Numbered from the stretch's first letter, positions 38,356 to 47,332 are shown. The stretch: DNA of 64,000 bases from Vallicoccus soli (GCF_003594885.1 NZ_QZEZ01000005.1:62001-126000), one strand, 5' to 3'. Notes: generated by a model from the letters alone, not told the origin. Program-made: numbers and translations.

Positions 38356-39129
38356 TCAGGGGGCGGTGGCCTCGAGGCAGGTGGCGTCGAGGTCCTCGTC
38401 GCGCAGCACCCGGGCGGCCAGGCCCGCGGCACGGGCGAGGGCGAGGTCGGCGTCGGCCTGCGAGGCGCCCGTCTCGAGCAGCAGCCGGGCGCCGGGGGCG
38501 AGCCAGGCGGGGGCCCCGGCGAGGAGCCGGCGGTGCACGTCGAGGCCGTCGCCGCCCCCGTCGAGGGCGACGCGCGGCTCGTGGAGGCGGGCCTCGGCGG
38601 GCATGAGGCGGACCTCGTCCGTCGGGACGTACGGGGCGTCGGCCAGCAGCAGGTCGACCCGCCCCCGCAGCCGCCCGGGCAGGGCCCGCCAGAGGTCGCC
38701 CTCGTGCACCGCGGCGCCGACCGGCTCGAGGTTGCGCCGGGCCCACGCGAGCGCACCCGGGTCGACGTCCGCGGCGTGGACCTCGAGGTGCGGCGCGGCC
38801 AGCGCCACCGCGAGGGCGAGCGCGCCGGCGCCGCAGCACAGCTCCACGACGACCGCGCCGGGGGCGAGGTCCCGGACGAGGTGCAGCGCGCGAGCGCCCA
38901 GCAGCTCGGTCCGCGGCCGGGGGACGAACACGCCCGGCCCGACGGCGACCCGCAGCCCGAGGAAGCGGGCCCAGCCGACCACGTGCTCCAGCGGCTCGCC
39001 GGTCTCGCGGCGGGCCGCCAGCCGCTCCAGCTCCGCCGCCCCGCCCGCCGCCCCGCGCAGCAGCGCCGCCTCCTCCTCGGCGAACACGCAGCCCGCGGCC
39101 CGCAGGCGGTCGACGAGGGGGTCGCTCAC
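38356..39129 (-). CDS. PrmC/HemK-related protein-(glutamine-N5) methyltransferase, divergent
   Basis: 257 residues. HemK-like layout: a short helical N-domain with EPLEHVVGWARFLGLRVAV and VFVPRPRTELL, then SAM motif I VVELCCGAGALALAVA and the acidic DVDPGALAWARRNL. In PrmC the catalytic motif is NPPY; here it is DAPYVPTDE, as in a related subfamily whose substrate is undefined. So assignment to release-factor methylation is not safe, and a true prmC probably lies elsewhere. GTG 39129 follows a TAGCGT -10 box by eight bases. The seven-unit repeat array D follows its stop. Confidence 0.8.
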   Translation of the reverse strand: MSDPLVDRLRAAGCVFAEEEAALLRGAAGGAAELERLAARRETGEPLEHVVGWARFLGLRVAVGPGVFVPRPRTELLGARALHLVRDLAPGAVVVELCCGAGALALAVALAAPHLEVHAADVDPGALAWARRNLEPVGAAVHEGDLWRALPGRLRGRVDLLLADAPYVPTDEVRLMPAEARLHEPRVALDGGGDGLDVHRRLLAGAPAWLAPGARLLLETGASQADADLALARAAGLAARVLRDEDLDATCLEATAP

Positions 39130-39156
39130 GGCCCGGGACGCTACCCGGCGCGACCG

Positions 39157-39184
39157 CTCAGGCCGGGGGCGCGGCTGCCGACAG
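39157..39184 (+). promoter_or_regulatory. sigma-28-like promoter candidate for the LOV/GGDEF gene
   Basis: CTCA (39157-39160), 16 bases, then GCCGACAG (39177-39184), 65 bases before the ATG at 39250. It resembles the TAAA-N15-GCCGATAA flagellar consensus with actinobacterial drift. Low information content. Confidence 0.25.
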
Positions 39185-39249
39185 GGAGGGCGGGCCGCCA
39201 CCTCCAGACCACGGGGACCGGGCGGCGGGAGAGCCGACGGGTGGGTCTG

Positions 39250-41532
39250 ATGCTGCACGGGGACGCGTCGCAGGACGCGCTGCTGGACGACGTGCTGGGG
39301 CGGGCGCGGGTGCGCACGGTCTTCCAGCCGATCGTCGACCTCGCCACGGGCGAGGTCGTGGCGTACGAGGCGCTGGCGCGCGGCCCCGAGGGCCCGCTGG
39401 CCCGGCCGGACCTGCTCTTCGCGGCCGCGCGCCGGGCGGGTCGCCTGGCCGAGCTCGACGAGCTCTGCCGGCGCACGGCGCTCACGACGGCGCTCGGCGC
39501 CGGGGTGACCGCGCCGCTCTCGCTGTTCGTCAACGTCGAGCCCGAGGTGCTCGACGCGGCGCCGCTCGACGAGCTGCTGGCCATCGCGGACACCGCTCCC
39601 GGGCGCCTGCAGGTGGTCCTGGAGATCACCGAGCGGGCGCTGGCGACCCGTCCCGCCGAGCTGCTCGCCACCGTCGAGCGGCTGCGCGAGAGCGGCTGGA
39701 AGGTCGCGCTCGACGACGTCGGCGCCGACGACCTGTCGCTGGCCTTCATGCCCCTGCTGCGCCCCGAGGTCGTCAAGCTCGACCTGCGCCTGGTGCAGCA
39801 GCGCCCCGGCCCCGCCGTCGCGCAGATCATGAACGCGGTCAACGCGTACGCGGAGGCCGGCGGCGCGCTCGTGCTCGCCGAGGGCATCGAGGACGAGGGG
39901 CACCTCGCCGTCGCCCGCGCCCTCGGGGCCTCGCTGGGGCAGGGCTGGATGTTCGGCCGCCCGAGCGCGAGCACCGTGCCGGGCCTGCCGGTCGGGCGCC
40001 TGGCGCTGCCCGCGGTGCCGCCCGCCCGCGGCGCGGACGTGTCGCCGTTCGCGTGCCTGCCCGAGGGCACGGTCCTGCGCCGCTCGGCCAAGCCGCTGCT
40101 CATCGAGGTGAGCAAGCACCTCGAGCGCGAGGCGGTGCGCCAGGGCTCGACCGCCGTCGTCGTCGCCACCTTCCAGGAGGCGCGGCACTTCACGGCGCCG
40201 ACCGCGCACCGGTACCGCGAGCTCGTCGAGCGGACGGCGTTCGTCGGGGCGCTCGGCGAGGACCTGCCGCTGGAGCCGGTCGCGGGCGTGCGGGGCGCCG
40301 CCCTGCACCCCACCGACGCCGTGCGGGGCGAGTGGGACGTCGTCGTGCTCGCACCCCACTTCGCCGCGGCCCTGCTGGCGCGGGACCTCGGCGACGACGT
40401 GCCCGACATGGAGCGGACGTTCGAGTTCGCGCTGACGTACGACCGCGACACGGTCGTCGCCGCGGCGCAGTCCCTCATGTCGCGGGTCGTCGCGCAGGTC
40501 CCGGGCACCGGGCAGCAGGGGGTGCCGGGCACGGCCGCGGCCACCGGGCCTGCCGCGGCCGCGGCGGCCGCCCCGGCCGCGGAGGACCGCGAGCGCACCC
40601 TGCGCCGGGCCCTGGCCGCCACCGTCAACGGCGTCACCATCGCCGACGTGACCCGCCCCGACCACCCGCTCGTGTACGTCAACGCCGCCTTCGAGCGGCT
40701 CAGCGGGCTGCGCGCGGAGGAGGTGCTCGGGCGCAACTGCCGGTTCCTGCAGGGCGAGGGCACCGACGCCGCCGCGGTGGCGCGCATCCGCGACGCCGTC
40801 GCCGAGGGCCGCGAGTGCCGGGAGACGGTGCTCAACCACCGCGGGCCGGGCCGCGCGCCGTGGTGGAACGAGATCCACCTCGCGCCGGTCTTCGACGACG
40901 ACGGGCGCCTCGTGCAGTACATCGGGGTGCAGAACGACGTCACCGCCCGCGTGGAGGCCGAGGCCGCGCTGCGCGAGGAGCGCGAGCGCGCCCGGGCGTA
41001 CGCCGCCCAGGTCGAGGAGCTGGCGTACACCGACCCGCTGACCGGGCTGCTCAACCGCCGCCGCGCGCAGGACCTGCTCGGCCCGGCGCTCGCGCAGGCC
41101 GACGCGACCGGGACGGGCGTGGCCGTGCTCTACCTCGACCTCGACGGCTTCAAGGGCGTCAACGACGCGCTCGGGCACCAGGCCGGCGACGAGCTGCTGC
41201 GCGAGGTCGCGACCCGGCTGCGCGGGCGCCTGCGCCGCCGCGACGTCGTCGCCCGGCTCGGCGGCGACGAGTTCCTCGTCGTGCTCGGCGGGCTCGACCG
41301 CGACGGCGCGCTGGCCGAGGGGCAGCGGGTGGCGCGGGAGCTGCAGGCCGCCCTCGCCGAGCCGGTGCTCACCTCGCGCGGGCCGGTCGTCGTGCCGGTG
41401 AGCGTCGGGGTGAGCGCCTCCCCGCACGAGGGCCGCGACTTCGACGCGCTGCTGCACGCGGCGGACGCGCGGATGTACGCCGCCAAGCCGCGGGCCGCTC
41501 AGCGCCGGTCGGTGAGCAGCCCGAGCAGGTAG
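39250..41532 (+). CDS. EAL-DICT-LOV-GGDEF protein: putative blue-light-regulated c-di-GMP enzyme
   Basis: 760 residues, soluble. N-terminal EAL domain (about 20-250) keeps EAL at 40-42, [29 protein letters not shown] and AEGIED...[13 protein letters not shown] sensory domain follows (about 268-415; [29 protein letters not shown]). The PAS domain has [13 protein letters not shown], the LOV signature in which Cys497 forms the flavin adduct under blue light. The GGDEF domain has LGGDEF near 670 and an I-site RRRD five residues before it, so cyclase activity with product inhibition is expected. EAL at the N-terminus with LOV next to GGDEF is an uncommon order. A GTG nine bases earlier is an alternative start. 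Its 3' end overlaps convergent rmlA by 34 bases. Confidence 0.9.
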   Translation: MLHGDASQDALLDDVLGRARVRTVFQPIVDLATGEVVAYEALARGPEGPLARPDLLFAAARRAGRLAELDELCRRTALTTALGAGVTAPLSLFVNVEPEVLDAAPLDELLAIADTAPGRLQVVLEITERALATRPAELLATVERLRESGWKVALDDVGADDLSLAFMPLLRPEVVKLDLRLVQQRPGPAVAQIMNAVNAYAEAGGALVLAEGIEDEGHLAVARALGASLGQGWMFGRPSASTVPGLPVGRLALPAVPPARGADVSPFACLPEGTVLRRSAKPLLIEVSKHLEREAVRQGSTAVVVATFQEARHFTAPTAHRYRELVERTAFVGALGEDLPLEPVAGVRGAALHPTDAVRGEWDVVVLAPHFAAALLARDLGDDVPDMERTFEFALTYDRDTVVAAAQSLMSRVVAQVPGTGQQGVPGTAAATGPAAAAAAAPAAEDRERTLRRALAATVNGVTIADVTRPDHPLVYVNAAFERLSGLRAEEVLGRNCRFLQGEGTDAAAVARIRDAVAEGRECRETVLNHRGPGRAPWWNEIHLAPVFDDDGRLVQYIGVQNDVTARVEAEAALREERERARAYAAQVEELAYTDPLTGLLNRRRAQDLLGPALAQADATGTGVAVLYLDLDGFKGVNDALGHQAGDELLREVATRLRGRLRRRDVVARLGGDEFLVVLGGLDRDGALAEGQRVARELQAALAEPVLTSRGPVVVPVSVGVSASPHEGRDFDALLHAADARMYAAKPRAAQRRSVSSPSR

Positions 41533-42368
41533 TCGCCGTAGCCGCTCTTGCGCAGCGGCTCGGCGAGCCGCTGGAGCTGGGCGTCGTCGATGAAGCCCTC
41601 GCGCCAGGCGATTTCCTCGATGCACCCGATCTTGTAGCCCTGCCGGGCCTCGATGACCCGGACGAACTCGGCGGCCTGCATCATCGACTCGAAGGTGCCG
41701 GTGTCGAGCCAGGCGGTGCCGCGCTCGAGCACGGTGACGGTGAGCTCGCCGCGGCGCAGGTACTCGTCGTTGACGGCGGTGATCTCGAGCTCGCCGCGGG
41801 GGCTGGGGCGCACGCCGCGGGCCACGTCGACGACGTCGGGGCCGTAGAAGTAGAGGCCCGGGACGGCGTACGAGCTCTTGGGGCGCTGCGGCTTCTCCTC
41901 GATGGAGATGACGCGCCCGTCCTCGCCGAACTCGACGACGCCGTACGCCGTCGGGTCGGCCACGTGGTACGCGAACACGTGCCCGCCGACCGTGCCGGCG
42001 TTGGCCTTGAGCGAGGTGCCCAGGCCGGTGCCGTGGAAGATGTTGTCGCCGAGGACGAGCGCGACCGGCTCGTCGCCGACGAAGTCCGCGCCGATGAGGA
42101 ACGCCTGCGCCAGCCCCTCCGGCGCCGGCTGCACGGCGTACGAGATCTCCATCCCCAGGTCGGAGCCGTCGCCGAGCAGGCGGCGGAACTGCTCCTGGTC
42201 CTGCGGGGTCGTGATGACGAGGACCTCGCGGACGCCGGCCATCATGAGCGTGGAGAGCGGGTAGTAGATCATCGGCTTGTCGTAGACGGGCATGAGCTGC
42301 TTGCTCACGGCGCGCGTGATGGGGTGCAGGCGCGTGCCGGACCCGCCGGCCAGGATGATCCCTCGCAT
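41499..42368 (-). CDS. rmlA: glucose-1-phosphate thymidylyltransferase
   Basis: 289 residues, the standard short Rml[19 protein letters not shown] is the nucleotide-binding loop, [19 protein letters not shown] follows, then VLGDNIFHG with the metal-binding Asp, [19 protein letters not shown] and [14 protein letters not shown]. It makes dTDP-glucose, the first step to dTDP-L-rhamnose. ATG 42368 follows TAGCCT by seven bases. rmlC is 0.7 kb away on the same strand, separated by a GyrI-like gene in the opposite direction. rmlB and rmlD are not in the window. Confidence 0.97.
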   Translation of the reverse strand: MRGIILAGGSGTRLHPITRAVSKQLMPVYDKPMIYYPLSTLMMAGVREVLVITTPQDQEQFRRLLGDGSDLGMEISYAVQPAPEGLAQAFLIGADFVGDEPVALVLGDNIFHGTGLGTSLKANAGTVGGHVFAYHVADPTAYGVVEFGEDGRVISIEEKPQRPKSSYAVPGLYFYGPDVVDVARGVRPSPRGELEITAVNDEYLRRGELTVTVLERGTAWLDTGTFESMMQAAEFVRVIEARQGYKIGCIEEIAWREGFIDDAQLQRLAEPLRKSGYGDYLLGLLTDRR

Positions 42369-42375
42369 GGGCGGG

Positions 42376-42381
42376 AGGCTA
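42376..42381 (-). promoter_or_regulatory. -10 box (TAGCCT, minus strand) for rmlA
   Basis: TAGCCT on the minus strand ends seven bases before the ATG at 42368. Confidence 0.45.
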
Positions 42382-42447
42382 CCGGGCGCCCGCCGGGCGC
42401 CCGCCGGGCGTTGACCCGGCCGGCCCGGTCCACCACGATCGGGGACC

Positions 42448-43089
42448 GTGCCGGTCGACCTGCGCAGGAGCCTGGACCACTACCGGGCGCGGCGCGGCGC
42501 GGTGCGCCTGCTCGAGGTCCCGCCCCAGCGCTACCTCGCGGTCGACGGCCGCGGCGCGCCCGACCCCGACGGCGGGGGCGAGTACGCCCGCGCGCTCGGG
42601 GTGCTCTACCCCCTCGCGTACGCGCTCAAGGCCGTCGGGCGGGACCTCGGCCGCGACCACGTCGTGCCGCCGCTCGAGGGCCTGTGGTGGGCGCAGGACA
42701 TGGCCGCCTTCACGACGCGGCGCGACAAGGGCTCCTGGGAGTGGACGCTGCTGCTCCTCGTGCCGGACTGGCTCGGCCCCGAGCACGTCGACGCGGCGCG
42801 CGGGCGGGTCGCCGCCCGGAGGCCCGCGCTGCCCCTCGACCTCGTGCGCGTCGAGCTGCTCGAGGAGGGGCTGTGCGCGCAGACGCTGCACGTCGGGCCG
42901 TACGACGACGAGGGGCCGGTGCTCGCGGACCTGCACGGGCGCTGGATCCCCGAGCACGGCCTCGAGATGACCGGCAAGCACCACGAGGTCTACCTCGGCG
43001 ACCCGCGCCGCGCGGCGCCCGAGCGGCTGCGCACGGTCCTGCGCCAGCCGGTGCGCCGGCGCGGGCCTCAGCCCCGCAGCGACGCGTAG
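42448..43089 (+). CDS. GyrI-like small-molecule-binding domain protein
   Basis: 213 residues. [21 protein letters not shown] near the N-terminus and [28 protein letters not shown] later are the two halves of the SRPBCC-unrelated GyrI/SHOCT-like binding fold, with [30 protein letters not shown] sequence between. Proteins of this kind bind or hydrolyse small cationic or toxic molecules, and some act as gyrase-inhibitor antidotes. No DNA-binding domain is attached. It runs opposite to rmlA and rmlC, and its last 22 bases overlap the 3' end of rmlC. GTG 42448 is the plausible start. Confidence 0.82.
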   Translation: MPVDLRRSLDHYRARRGAVRLLEVPPQRYLAVDGRGAPDPDGGGEYARALGVLYPLAYALKAVGRDLGRDHVVPPLEGLWWAQDMAAFTTRRDKGSWEWTLLLLVPDWLGPEHVDAARGRVAARRPALPLDLVRVELLEEGLCAQTLHVGPYDDEGPVLADLHGRWIPEHGLEMTGKHHEVYLGDPRRAAPERLRTVLRQPVRRRGPQPRSDA

Positions 43090-43673
43090 AACGCCCGGCA
43101 CTCCTCGTACGACGGCAGCAGGCCCTGCTCGGCGGCCGCGGCCAGCGTGGGGGCGGCCTCGTCCTTGGGGGAGAGCAGCGGGTCGGCGCCGGAGAGCGCC
43201 TGCCAGTCGATGCCGAGGTCCGGGTCGGTCGGCGTCGTGCCGTGCTCGCGCCCCGGGGAGTACGTCGTGGAGCACAGGTAGACGACGGCCGCGTCGTCGG
43301 TGAGCGCCACGAAGGCGTGCCCGAGCCCCTCGGACAGGTAGACCGCGCGGCGGTCCACGTCGTCGAGGCGGACGGCGTCGTACGTGCCGAAGGTCGGCGA
43401 CCCGGTGCGGATGTCGACGACGACGTCGAGGACCGCGCCGCTGATGCAGGTGACGTACTTGGCCTGGCTGGGCGGGACGTCGGCGAAGTGGATGCCCCGC
43501 ACGGTGCCGCGCCGGGAGACCGAGCAGTTCGCCTGGCGCAGGTCGAGCGGGTGCCCGACGGCCTCGGTGAGCGCCTCGTGGCGGTACCACTCGAGGAAGG
43601 TGCCCCGGTCGTCGGGGAACTGCCGGGGGGTCAGCTCGTAGGCGTCGGGGACGGCCAGCTCACGGATCTCCAC
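43068..43673 (-). CDS. rmlC: dTDP-4-dehydrorhamnose 3,5-epimerase
   Basis: 201 residues, cupin fold. DAYELTPRQFPDDRGTFLEWYR, then RQANCSVSRRGTVRGIHF with the catalytic base His, AKYVTCISGAVLDVVVDIR with the partner Lys and Asp, and YLSEGLGHAFVALTDDAAVVYL. It epimerises C3 and C5 of dTDP-4-keto-6-deoxyglucose. GTG 43673 has TAGCGT eight bases upstream. The sequence ending in [16 protein letters not shown] is slightly longer than the minimal fold. Together with rmlA it indicates dTDP-rhamnose supply for the adjacent glycosyltransferases. Confidence 0.96.
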   Translation of the reverse strand: MEIRELAVPDAYELTPRQFPDDRGTFLEWYRHEALTEAVGHPLDLRQANCSVSRRGTVRGIHFADVPPSQAKYVTCISGAVLDVVVDIRTGSPTFGTYDAVRLDDVDRRAVYLSEGLGHAFVALTDDAAVVYLCSTTYSPGREHGTTPTDPDLGIDWQALSGADPLLSPKDEAAPTLAAAAEQGLLPSYEECRAFYASLRG

Positions 43674-43681
43674 AGCGCGGC

Positions 43682-43687
43682 ACGCTA
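43682..43687 (-). promoter_or_regulatory. -10 box (TAGCGT, minus strand) for rmlC
   Basis: TAGCGT on the minus strand ends eight bases before the GTG at 43673. A divergent TAGCCT at 43728-43733 serves the GT2 gene, ten bases before its ATG at 43744. Confidence 0.45.
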
Positions 43688-43743
43688 CCGGGGGGCGGGG
43701 GTCCCGGGGGCGGCGGCCCGCAGCGGCTAGCCTGCCCAGCGCC

Positions 43744-44793
43744 ATGACCGACGCCCCCGCCGCCGCACCGCCCGTGTCCGTCGTCATGACGGTGCTGGAC
43801 GAGGCCCGCCACCTCGCGGACGCCGTGCGGTGCGCCCTCGACCAGGACCACCCCGGACCGGTCGAGGTCGTCGTCGCCGTCGGGCCCAGCACCGACGGCA
43901 CCCGCGCCATCGCCGACGCCCTGGCGGCCGCCGACCCGCGGGTGCGCGTCGTCGACAACCCCGACCCGCGCGGGGCGACCCCCGCGGGGCTCAACGCGGC
44001 GATCGCGGCGGCCCGCCACGACGTGCTCGTCCGGGTCGACGGGCACGCGATGCTGCCCCGGTCGTACGTGTCCACGGCCGTGGAGGCGCTCGAGCGCACC
44101 GGCGCCGACAACGTGGGCGGCGTCATGGCCGCCGAGGGCACCACGCCCTTCGAGCGCGCCGTCGCCCGGGCCATGACCTCGCGCATCGGGGTGGGCAGCG
44201 CGCCGTACCACACCGGCGGTGCGGAGGGGCCGGCCGACTCGGTCTACCTCGGGGTCTTCCGGCGCTCGGCGCTCGAGCGGGTCGGCGGCTTCGACGAGGC
44301 CTTCTCGCGCGCGCAGGACTGGGAGCTCAACCACCGGATCCGCTCGACCGGCGGGACCGTGTGGTTCGTGCCGGCGCTGCAGGTGGCGTACCGCCCCCGG
44401 TCCAGCGCCGGCGCCCTGGCCCGCCAGTACTTCCACTACGGGCGCTGGCGCCGCGTCATCGTGCGCCGCTCGCCGGAGACCGCGAGCGCGCGCTACCTCG
44501 CCCCGCCCGCCGCCGTCGTGGCGGTCGCGGGCGGCGCGGTGCTCGGCGCGCTCGGGCTGCGCGCCGGCTGGCTCGCCCCGGCCGGGTACGCCGCCGGGGT
44601 GCTCGCCGGCAGCGCGGCCACCGCGCGCGGGCTCGAGCCGGCCGCCGCCGTGCGCCTGCCGCTCGTCTACGCCACCATGCACGGCGCGTGGGGGCTGGGG
44701 TTCCTCACCAGCCCGCGCGCCCTCGCCCGGCCGGTGCGCGCCGGGCTCCCCGCCCACGGACGGGCCCGAGCGCGAGGAGCACTCCGGCGATGA
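43744..44793 (+). CDS. family 2 glycosyltransferase with C-terminal membrane helices
   Basis: 349 residues. GT-A fold: VSVVMTVLDEARHLADAVRCAL, VVVAVGPSTDGTRAIADAL, and the DxD-like RVDGHAMLP near 98. FSRAQDWELNHRIRSTGG is the acceptor-side ED-type motif. Residues about 255-330 contain two to three helices, so the enzyme is membrane-associated, in the manner of succinoglycan-type glycosyltransferases. A cytoplasmic-face sugar transfer to a lipid-linked acceptor is inferred. The stop overlaps the following methyltransferase start (ATGA), and TAGCCT lies ten bases upstream of the ATG. Confidence 0.92.
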   Translation: MTDAPAAAPPVSVVMTVLDEARHLADAVRCALDQDHPGPVEVVVAVGPSTDGTRAIADALAAADPRVRVVDNPDPRGATPAGLNAAIAAARHDVLVRVDGHAMLPRSYVSTAVEALERTGADNVGGVMAAEGTTPFERAVARAMTSRIGVGSAPYHTGGAEGPADSVYLGVFRRSALERVGGFDEAFSRAQDWELNHRIRSTGGTVWFVPALQVAYRPRSSAGALARQYFHYGRWRRVIVRRSPETASARYLAPPAAVVAVAGGAVLGALGLRAGWLAPAGYAAGVLAGSAATARGLEPAAAVRLPLVYATMHGAWGLGFLTSPRALARPVRAGLPAHGRARARGALRR

Positions 44794-45905
44794 GCGAGCG
44801 TCCACCGAAGGGCCCGAGCGGCGGCGACCTGCTCGCGGCGGCGCGCCACGCCGCCGCCGGCGGGGCGCTCGTGCTCGCCGCCGAGGCGCTGGGGCGCCGG
44901 GTGCCGGCCGGGCGCGGGGCCGCCCTCCCGCTCGGCGTCGTCGGCGCCCTGGCCGGGGCCGGCGTGTGGGCCGGGCGGCGCGCCGAGACCCGCGTGCGGC
45001 GCCTGCAGCGCGAGGTCGCGCGGGCGCGCCGCGAGGACGCCGGCGCGGCGCAGGACCGGGTGCTCGCCGCCCTGCGCGGCCTCGACGCGCGGGCGCAGCG
45101 CCTCGAGCGGGTCGGCGCGCGCCTCGAGCGCGCCGCGGAGCGCGAGGGCGTGCGCGGCGAGCGCCGCGAGGACCGGCAGGCCAAGCAGGCCGCCAAGCGG
45201 CTCACCGACCTGCGCCGGTCGCTGCGCGAGGTCGAGGAGCGCCTCGGCGACCGGGTCCGCGCCGAGGCCGCCACGTCCTTCGCGCAGACCGAGGCCCTGC
45301 TCAACCTGCTCTGCCTGGTGTCCCCGCGCTCGGCCCTGCCCGCGACCCGCGGCTGGGCGGCCTCGCCCGACCTGCTGCTGACGTACGTCTCGGAGGTGCT
45401 CGCCGCGCCGCCGGGCACGGACGTGCTCGAGCTCGGCAGCGGCACGTCGACCCTGTGGGCGGCGTACGCCCTCGAGGTGCGCGGCGGCGAGGGGCGGGTC
45501 CTCGCGCTGGACCACGACGAGCGCTTCCTCGAGCGCACCCGCGCCGCGCTGGAGCGGCACGGCCTCGCGGCCCGCGCCGAGGTGCGCCACGCCCCCATCG
45601 AGGACCTCGAGGTCGCGGGCGGCACCCAGCCCTGGTACGCCGTGCGCGCCCTCGAGGGCGTCTCCGGCCTCGGCGTCGTGCTCGTCGACGGCCCGATCGG
45701 CAGCATGCACCCGCGCTCGCGCTACCCCGCGCTGCCCCTGCTGCGCGACCGCCTCGTCCCGGGCGCGGTCGTGCTGCTCGACGACGCGGGGCGCCCCGAG
45801 GAGCGCGAGCTCGTCGACGACTGGGCGCGCGAGCACCCCGAGCTGAGCGTGGAGCACCTCGGGCACGAGAAGGGCACGAGCCTGCTGCGCGTGCCGCGGA
45901 CCTGA
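44790..45905 (+). CDS. SAM-dependent methyltransferase with membrane/coiled-coil N-terminus
   Basis: 371 residues. Residues about 15-60 include one or two weak membrane segments. Residues 65-160 are an Arg/Glu/Ala coiled coil (LQREVARARREDAGAAQDRV onward). The catalytic domain has DVLELGSGTSTLWAAYAL as SAM motif I near 208-225, VLALDHDERFLERTRAAL and VLVDGPIGSMHPRSRYPAL, typical of Methyltransf_24-like enzymes. Coupled to the GT2 by an ATGA overlap and preceded by GAGGAGC, it is likely to methylate the glycan or its acceptor, perhaps at the chain end. The coiled coil could set chain length as in WbdD-type terminators, which is speculative. Confidence 0.85.
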   Translation: MSERPPKGPSGGDLLAAARHAAAGGALVLAAEALGRRVPAGRGAALPLGVVGALAGAGVWAGRRAETRVRRLQREVARARREDAGAAQDRVLAALRGLDARAQRLERVGARLERAAEREGVRGERREDRQAKQAAKRLTDLRRSLREVEERLGDRVRAEAATSFAQTEALLNLLCLVSPRSALPATRGWAASPDLLLTYVSEVLAAPPGTDVLELGSGTSTLWAAYALEVRGGEGRVLALDHDERFLERTRAALERHGLAARAEVRHAPIEDLEVAGGTQPWYAVRALEGVSGLGVVLVDGPIGSMHPRSRYPALPLLRDRLVPGAVVLLDDAGRPEERELVDDWAREHPELSVEHLGHEKGTSLLRVPRT

Positions 45906-45906
45906 C

Positions 45907-46467
45907 GTGCTCGAGGCCCCCTTCGCCGCGCAGGCCGTCCTCGAGGGCCCGCGGGTGCGCCTCGTCCAGCTGACCGAGGCGGTCCTCGACGACTACGCCG
46001 CCGCGCTGGACGACCCGGAGCTCCAGCGGCTCACCGGCAGCCGCGCCCCCGTCGAGCGCGCGGCGCTGCGGGCGTGGCTGCGCAGCCGGCGCGAGCACGC
46101 CGACCGGGCCGACTGGGCGGTGCTCCGACGCTCGGACAACGTGTTCCTGGGCGAGGCGGTGCTCAACGAGCTCTCGCCGGAGGACGCCTCGTGCAACTTC
46201 CGGATCTGGCTCTCCGGCGCCCACGTCGGGCAGGGGTACGGGACCGAGGCCACCCGCCTCGTCGTCGAGCACGCGCTGCGCGACGTCGGCCTGCACCGGG
46301 TGTCGCTGAGCGTCTACGCCTTCAACGAGCGCGCCCGCCGGTCGTACGAGCGGTGCGGCTTCGTCCTCGAGGGGCGCCTGCGCGACGCGCTGCGCTGGGA
46401 GGGCCGCTGGCACGACGAGCTCGTCATGGCCGCGCTGGAGGGCGACCTGCCCCCCCAGCGCGGCTGA
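45907..46467 (+). CDS. GNAT family N-acetyltransferase (RimJ/RimL-like)
   Basis: 186 residues. RVRLVQLTEAVLDDYAAALDD opens the fold. SCNFRIWLSGAHVGQGYGTEATRLVVEHAL holds the acetyl-CoA pyrophosphate loop (Q/RxxGxG/A as GQGYGT) near 100-105, and RVSLSVYAFNERARRSYERCGFVLEGRLRDA is the C-terminal signature. In this setting it could acetylate an amino sugar or a ribosomal or other protein amine; the RimJ-like profile does not decide. GTG starts one base after the methyltransferase stop, so it is probably the last gene of the GT-methyltransferase operon. Confidence 0.9.
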   Translation: MLEAPFAAQAVLEGPRVRLVQLTEAVLDDYAAALDDPELQRLTGSRAPVERAALRAWLRSRREHADRADWAVLRRSDNVFLGEAVLNELSPEDASCNFRIWLSGAHVGQGYGTEATRLVVEHALRDVGLHRVSLSVYAFNERARRSYERCGFVLEGRLRDALRWEGRWHDELVMAALEGDLPPQRG

Positions 46468-46471
46468 CGGC

Positions 46472-47227
46472 TCACGCCAGCGCGCGCTCGGCGTGCACGG
46501 CCATGGCGTCGCGCAGGTACTCCGCGAGGCCGGGCGCGACGGCGTCGTACCGCTCCCGGAACCGCGGGTCCTCGACGTACGTGCGCCCGAGGCCGGTGTA
46601 GCCCTCGCGGTCCGGGGTCCAGGACCGCGCGACGGCCCGGTGGTGCTCGGCGACGAGCGCCTGCGCCTCGGGCGCGTCCGGCGCCACCCCGCGCGCCAGC
46701 AGCGCGGCGAAGCGGGCGTCGAGCTCCTGCCACTCCCGCTGCAGGCGCGCGTAGTCCTGCGCCGTCCAGCCCTCGGTGCGCCGCTCGGCGTCGCGGAAGT
46801 GCTCGCGCACCCCCTCGCCGTGCCGCCCGACGAGCTCCTCCTCGAAGCGGGCCCGCTCCGCGAACCCCTCGAACACGTCCTCGGCGCTCACCGGCGCCCC
46901 TCCTCCCAGTCGCTCCGCCGTGCGGTCGGCGGTCTCGGCGACGCGGCGCAGCCGGTCCGCCTCGCGGTGCAGGCGCTGCGCGTGCGCGCGCAGCGCCTCC
47001 ACCTCGTCGCGCTCGCCGGCGAGGACCTGCGCGACCGCGGCGAGCCCGAGCCCGAGCTCGCGCAGCAGCAGCACCCGCTGGAGCCGCAGCAGCTGCTGCT
47101 GCTCGTACCAGCGGACCCCGCCGGCGCTGACGTACGCCGGGCGCACCAGGCCCAGCGCGTCGTAGTGCCGCAGGGTCCGGGACGTCACGCCCGAGGTGCG
47201 CGCCACCTCCGCGATGGACCAGGCCAC
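46472..47227 (-). CDS. MerR family regulator with TipAS ligand-binding domain
   Basis: 251 residues. Winged-helix MerR N-terminus (SIAEVARTSGVTSRTLRHYDALGLVRPA), a dimerisation coiled coil to about 112, then the TipAS-type antibiotic-recognition domain (FEGFAERARFEEELVGRHGEG, WTAQDYARLQREWQELDARFAALL). Family members bind thiopeptides or other cationic drugs and activate their own promoter. GTG 47227; a TACCGT -10 box at 47274-47279 (minus strand) and a 17-bp palindrome lie directly upstream, as expected for autoregulation. No obvious drug-resistance gene is beside it, so its targets are probably elsewhere. Confidence 0.92.
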   Translation of the reverse strand: MAWSIAEVARTSGVTSRTLRHYDALGLVRPAYVSAGGVRWYEQQQLLRLQRVLLLRELGLGLAAVAQVLAGERDEVEALRAHAQRLHREADRLRRVAETADRTAERLGGGAPVSAEDVFEGFAERARFEEELVGRHGEGVREHFRDAERRTEGWTAQDYARLQREWQELDARFAALLARGVAPDAPEAQALVAEHHRAVARSWTPDREGYTGLGRTYVEDPRFRERYDAVAPGLAEYLRDAMAVHAERALA

Positions 47228-47282
47228 CGGCCACCTCCGTCCGCACGGGCCGGCGGGTGCCGGCCCGTCCGCGACGGTAGGC

Positions 47283-47299
47283 GTTGACGTCGCGTCAAC
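47283..47299. promoter_or_regulatory. 17-bp palindrome, probable MerR-family operator
   Basis: GTTGACG-TCG-CGTCAAC, perfect seven-base arms. It sits three bases upstream of the TACCGT -10 box of the MerR gene on the minus strand. TTGACG within it is also a -35-like sequence, although the 13-base distance to TACCGT is short. Confidence 0.6.
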
Positions 47300-47332
47300 C
47301 GCAAGCCGCGGCGCCCCCGGCCCTGCCGGCGC

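Noticed and set aside
38356..41625. Fusion of the PrmC-like protein to a large upstream domain on the minus strand
   Set aside because: The upstream extension is antisense to the LOV/GGDEF gene, and the GTG at 39129 with a -10 box eight bases upstream gives a normal-length protein.
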